A stretch of DNA of 52,280 nt from Eubacterium sp. (lineage in GTDB: Bacteria > Bacillota > Clostridia > Lachnospirales > Lachnospiraceae), in assembly GCA_022764165.1 (NCBI GenBank), contig JALERM010000108.1, forward strand, positions 1 through 52,280, given 5' to 3'. This document shows positions 49,736 through 52,280 of this stretch, piece by piece. The notes below the pieces were generated by a model. The model was not told where the DNA came from. It saw only the letters and a program-made list of their open reading frames with translations, and searched no databases. Positions within the stretch are counted from its first letter, which is position 1. Each line of letters starts with the position of its first letter. The translations under genes and the position numbers were made by a program.

Positions 49736-50185
49736 TTATTTTGTTGTTTTGGGGTAATTGTATCGCCACTGGTCATATTCTTCCTTGGTGATCTCCCCGG
49801 ATTTTAGTTTTTCTGCCTGTTCTTGCCATGCATGGAACATATCAAACATAGAAAGGTAGGTGGTTCCCTTGGATTTATCTAACCGGAGGCAGAGTTCTCC
49901 GTCAATCTCTCCGATATGAAGTCCGTAAAGATCTTCTAATGTAAATAAGGTGTGCATCAGTCCTACATAACTGTCGATGTCCGGGACTGCCAGTGCATGG
50001 GGGGATATATCGAAAATGTCAGCCAGTGCATTTAGATAGTTTTCCTTCGGGCTGCGTGCGCCTTTTTCGTACTGTGCAATGCGGACATCAGCCTGAGATT
50101 CGGTGAATCCAAGTTGCTGACCTAAATATTTCTGCGTGAATCCACGCAGAAGTCGGAAGTGGTGAATTCTTTCTCCTATTGCCAT
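49736..50185 (-). CDS. XRE family transcriptional regulator (element repressor)
   Basis: 149 residues from ATG 50185, 8 bases from AGGAGA; the ATG at 50191 is too close. N-terminal lambda-type helix-turn-helix (about 4-60): IGERIHHFRLLRGFTQKYLGQQLGFTESQADVRIAQYEKGARSPKE. The C-terminal part is acidic and not recognised (SYVGLMHTLFTLEDLYGLHIGEIDG). It is divergent from the excisionase-integrase genes, with three operator-like palindromes in between, so it likely holds the element in the integrated state. Confidence 0.85.
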   Translation of the reverse strand: MAIGERIHHFRLLRGFTQKYLGQQLGFTESQADVRIAQYEKGARSPKENYLNALADIFDISPHALAVPDIDSYVGLMHTLFTLEDLYGLHIGEIDGELCLRLDKSKGTTYLSMFDMFHAWQEQAEKLKSGEITKEEYDQWRYNYPKTTK

Positions 50186-50217
50186 ATTCATTCTCCTGTC
50201 TGTCTATTGATAAATTG

Positions 50218-50340
50218 AGTATAGCATATATGTATAGTACAGACAAGGAGAAACCATACAAAAAAGTATAGAATTTTTGTTTTAAAACACTTGACCAATA
50301 CAAAAAAGTATAGTATCATGCAGACTATACAGAAATGTAT
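50218..50340. promoter_or_regulatory. Divergent promoters with three operator palindromes
   Basis: Rightward: -35 TTGACC (50291-50296), 17-base spacer, -10 TATCAT (50314-50319). Leftward: -35 TTGTCT (50241-50246), 17-base spacer, -10 TATACT (50218-50223). Operator-like boxes ATACAAAAAAGTAT at 50256-50269 and 50298-50311 and ATACAGAAATGTAT at 50327-50340 share ATAC-N6-GTAT. The second sits inside the rightward promoter spacer, where binding would block it. Confidence 0.7.
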
Positions 50341-50366
50341 AGTACAAACAAAGGAGGGATTTTACA

Positions 50367-50561
50367 ATGAGTAAAATGTTTATGAATGTAAAAGAGGTCA
50401 TGGAAGTTCTGGAGGTATCGGAATCCTACGCTTATAAGCTGATGAAGAGGCTGAACAGGGAATTACAGGCGATGGGATGTCAGACAATCGCAGGAAAAGT
50501 TGACCGGAAGTATTTTTACGAGCAGTTTTATGGAACAAGATCGAACGATAGGAGGAATTAG
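50367..50561 (+). CDS. Excisionase-like helix-turn-helix protein
   Basis: 64 residues, AAAGGAGGG ahead. Reads FMNVKEVMEVLEVSESYAYKLMKRLNRELQ, a MerR/Xis-type winged helix, followed by AGKVDRKYFYEQFYG, typical of Tn916-family excisionases and related element proteins. It bends DNA at the att arms to direct integrase to excision. Two bases separate it from the integrase gene. Confidence 0.75.
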   Translation: MSKMFMNVKEVMEVLEVSESYAYKLMKRLNRELQAMGCQTIAGKVDRKYFYEQFYGTRSNDRRN

Positions 50562-50563
50562 GA

Positions 50564-51679
50564 ATGGCAATTTACAAGAATGAAAGCAATAACACTTGGT
50601 ACGTCATGGCAAGGTATCAGGACTGGACTGGTGAACGTAAGCAGAAATGCAAAAGAGGATTTGCGACAAAAAGGGAAGCTGCACAGTGGGAGCAGCAGTT
50701 CATCCTGCAGAAGAAAGCCAGCATGGATATGGAACTGGAGAGCTTCTGCAAATTATATGAGGAAGATGTGAGACCAAGGCTGAAAAAGAGTACCTGGCTC
50801 ACAAAGGAAAATATTATCAAGTCCAAGATTTTACCGTATCTGGGAAAAAGAAAGGTGTCAGAAATCACTGCAAAGGATGTTCTGGACTGGCATAATGAAC
50901 TTCGCAAATTGACAAGCCGGAGGGGAAAAACATTATCCCCTACTTATCTGAAAACGATTCATGGACAGTTGAGTACAATTTTCAATCATGCAATCAAATT
51001 TTATGATCTGAGTACGAATCCGGCAAGGAAGGCAGGCACAATCGGCTCAGAGGAAAATAAGGAAATGCTCTTCTGGACAAAGACAGAATATAAGCAATTC
51101 TCGGAAGAAATGATGGATAAACCGCTTTCTTATTATGCGTTCCAGTTGCTTTACTGGTGCGGAATCAGATCCGGGGAGCTTTTGGCTTTAACTCCTGCGG
51201 ACTTCAATTTCCAGAAGAGAACGCTGCGGATTAACAAATCTTATCAGCGCTTAAAAGGAGAAGATGTGATCAGCACGCCAAAGACAAAGAACAGTATACG
51301 TACTGTGACGATGCCGAAATTTCTATGTGAGGAAATGAAGGATTGTCTGAAGTTATATTACAGCCTGCAGCCGGATGACCGTATTTTCCCGGTAACAAAG
51401 TATTATCTGAACCATGAAATGGAAAGAGGATGTAAAGCAAGCGGTGTGAAAAAAATCCGTGTGCATGATCTTCGGCACAGCCATGTCTCTTTGCTGATTA
51501 ACATGGGTTATACGGCACTGGCAATCGGGAAAAGGGTTGGTCATTCAGCGGAAAAAATTACTTACCGGTATGCACATCTATTCCCATCCGTACAGCAGGA
51601 TATGGCAGATCAGTTGGATGCAGAAAACATGAATGAAGAATCAAATGATAGGGAAGGAGGACTTGCGTATGTCAGCTAA
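50564..51679 (+). CDS. int: Tyrosine recombinase / site-specific integrase
   Basis: 371 residues. N-terminal arm-binding domain (1-60, YKNESNNTWYVMARYQDWTGERKQKCKRGF), SAM-like core-binding domain (about 70-160), and catalytic domain with Arg in YWCGIRSGELLAL, HDLRHSHVSLL (His-x-x-Arg), VGHSAEKITYRYAHLF (His and nucleophile Tyr). All catalytic residues are present. Integrates the element, apparently at the guaA 3' end. The next gene begins inside its last codons. Confidence 0.95.
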   Translation: MAIYKNESNNTWYVMARYQDWTGERKQKCKRGFATKREAAQWEQQFILQKKASMDMELESFCKLYEEDVRPRLKKSTWLTKENIIKSKILPYLGKRKVSEITAKDVLDWHNELRKLTSRRGKTLSPTYLKTIHGQLSTIFNHAIKFYDLSTNPARKAGTIGSEENKEMLFWTKTEYKQFSEEMMDKPLSYYAFQLLYWCGIRSGELLALTPADFNFQKRTLRINKSYQRLKGEDVISTPKTKNSIRTVTMPKFLCEEMKDCLKLYYSLQPDDRIFPVTKYYLNHEMERGCKASGVKKIRVHDLRHSHVSLLINMGYTALAIGKRVGHSAEKITYRYAHLFPSVQQDMADQLDAENMNEESNDREGGLAYVS

Positions 51680-51989
51680 ATGTTTGGATAGACAGGGGAG
51701 ATGGAGAAATAAAACGGTAGCGTTTCGGGTATCACCGGAGGAGGATGAACTTCTGGAAACAGCGGTTAGATTGTCCGGTCTGACAAAACAGGATTATATT
51801 ATCCGAAGATTGCAGGAAAAAGAGGTTGTAGTGACAGGAAATCCGAGAGTGTATAAAGCGTTGAAGAATGAACTTGCAAAGGTTCTGAATGAGTTGAAAC
51901 GTTTGAAAAAGGGTGATGATGTGCCGAAGGATTTACTGGAAGTGATCCGGCTGATCACAATCACGATGAATGGCATGAAGGAAGAATAG
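51669..51989 (+). CDS. MobC-like mobilisation / relaxosome accessory protein
   Basis: 106 residues from ATG 51669, GGAGGA ahead, overlapping the integrase stop by 11 bases. N-terminal ribbon-helix-helix-like segment (NKTVAFRVSPEEDELLETAVRLSGLTKQDYIIRRL) and a Lys-rich helical C-terminal half (YKALKNELAKVLNELKRLKKG). This is typical of MobC/plasmid mobilisation proteins that nick-assist a relaxase at oriT, suggesting a mobilisable element. The relaxase itself would lie beyond the window. Confidence 0.65.
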   Translation: MSAKCLDRQGRWRNKTVAFRVSPEEDELLETAVRLSGLTKQDYIIRRLQEKEVVVTGNPRVYKALKNELAKVLNELKRLKKGDDVPKDLLEVIRLITITMNGMKEE

Positions 51990-51995
51990 AAAAAG

Positions 51996-52082
51996 CCTTT
52001 AAGTGTCGGCAAACACCTAAAGGCAGGGATTTGGTAGAATACTCACCCAAAAACTTTCTATGGGTATTCTATCAAAATCCCC
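51996..52082 (+). promoter_or_regulatory. Two hairpins between mobC-like gene and the ATPase
   Basis: CCTTTAAGTGT (51996-52006) and ACACCTAAAGG (52013-52023) form an 11-base stem with one mismatch; then GGGATTT-GGTAGAATAC (52025-52042) pairs with GTATTCTATC-AAAATCCCC (52063-52082). They may be a terminator/attenuator or a folded origin. TCGGCAAACACCTAAA within the first recurs at 14770-14785. Confidence 0.45.
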
Positions 52083-52114
52083 GCTTCCTTTCAACGGGAA
52101 AATAAGGAGGAACG

Positions 52115-52280
52115 ATGGAAACGAACAAAGTAGAGATAAAGAAAACAGAAATAAAAAGAATGGAGCCGGGTCTGAAACTGATTAACATGGAAACGGTGGA
52201 AGTAGAGCAGATTGAATGGCTGTTTTACCCGTTTATCCCTTTTGGAAAAGTAACGATTATTCAGGGAGATCCCGGTGAGG
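52115..52280 (+). CDS. AAA / RecA-fold ATPase, 5' part only
   Basis: 55 codons from ATG 52115 (AAGGAGG ahead) to the window edge. The end reads WLFYPFIPFGKVTIIQGDPGE, the strand and start of a Walker A loop as in RepA/KaiC-like helicases fused or linked to primase in plasmids and integrative elements. The loop GDPGEGK is not complete here. Probably a replication helicase of the integrated element. Confidence 0.65.
   Translation, partial: METNKVEIKKTEIKRMEPGLKLINMETVEVEQIEWLFYPFIPFGKVTIIQGDPGE

Overview
The window looks like a chromosomal segment of a Lachnospiraceae-type Clostridium relative (Blautia/Ruminococcus/Dorea-like gut Firmicute). The reasons are strong AGGAGG ribosome binding sites, frequent TTG and GTG starts, sigma-A promoters, a proS T-box, meso-diaminopimelate dehydrogenase, MecA, CwlD, an initiator tRNA without encoded CCA, and protein sequences typical of that family. 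No database was searched; species-level placement is not claimed.

Layout. 1-1.6 kb: an unrecognised, possibly mobile minus-strand gene cut by the window edge, and a small dual-specificity-phosphatase-like gene. 1.7-9.8 kb: split ThrE exporter, type II P-type Ca2+-ATPase, an lrgA-lrgB-GntR operon, ddh, and a PfoR/EIIC-like membrane protein. 9.9-14.7 kb: initiator tRNA-Met, then a MarR regulator with a heterodimeric ABC exporter. 14.7-15.0 kb: a non-coding foldback element. 15.2-24.7 kb: an AT-rich type I-B CRISPR-Cas locus (cas6-cas8b-cas7-cas5-cas3-cas4-cas1-cas2) with an 18-repeat, 17-spacer array. 24.8-28.8 kb: DUF3786, GH29 fucosidase, class B sortase, sirtuin, DUF951. 28.8-34.2 kb: rpsF-ssb-rpsR, then gdpP-rplI-dnaB. 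34.3-35.1 kb: a deletion scar joining remnants of kduD-like, kduI and araC genes. 35.2-39.2 kb: MerR regulator, 2[4Fe-4S] ferredoxin, PatB-type lyase, DUF1858, mecA, and a small hypothetical gene. 39.4-46 kb: GH18 protein, coiled-coil protein, cwlD, tsaC/sua5, a phosphatase-like protein lacking its nucleophile, rpiB, upp, dCMP deaminase. 46-49.5 kb: T-box-controlled proS and guaA. 49.5 kb to the end: the left end of an integrative (probably mobilisable) element inserted behind guaA, with XRE repressor, excisionase, tyrosine integrase, a MobC-like protein and the start of a replication-type ATPase.

The CRISPR locus is the most interesting block. cas8b is interrupted by a single in-frame TGA with no change of frame. 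The same gene carries a strong internal Shine-Dalgarno plus ATG positioned to make a separate Cas11-like small subunit. Cas5 carries a roughly 85-residue charged helical insertion. A perfect intrinsic terminator lies between cas5 and cas3 and could set the Cascade:Cas3 ratio. Other notable points are a second alternative-pairing attenuator between the proS T-box and its start codon, a dispersed CCCCGGGG double-palindrome terminator used at two loci, and a three-operator control region in the integrated element.
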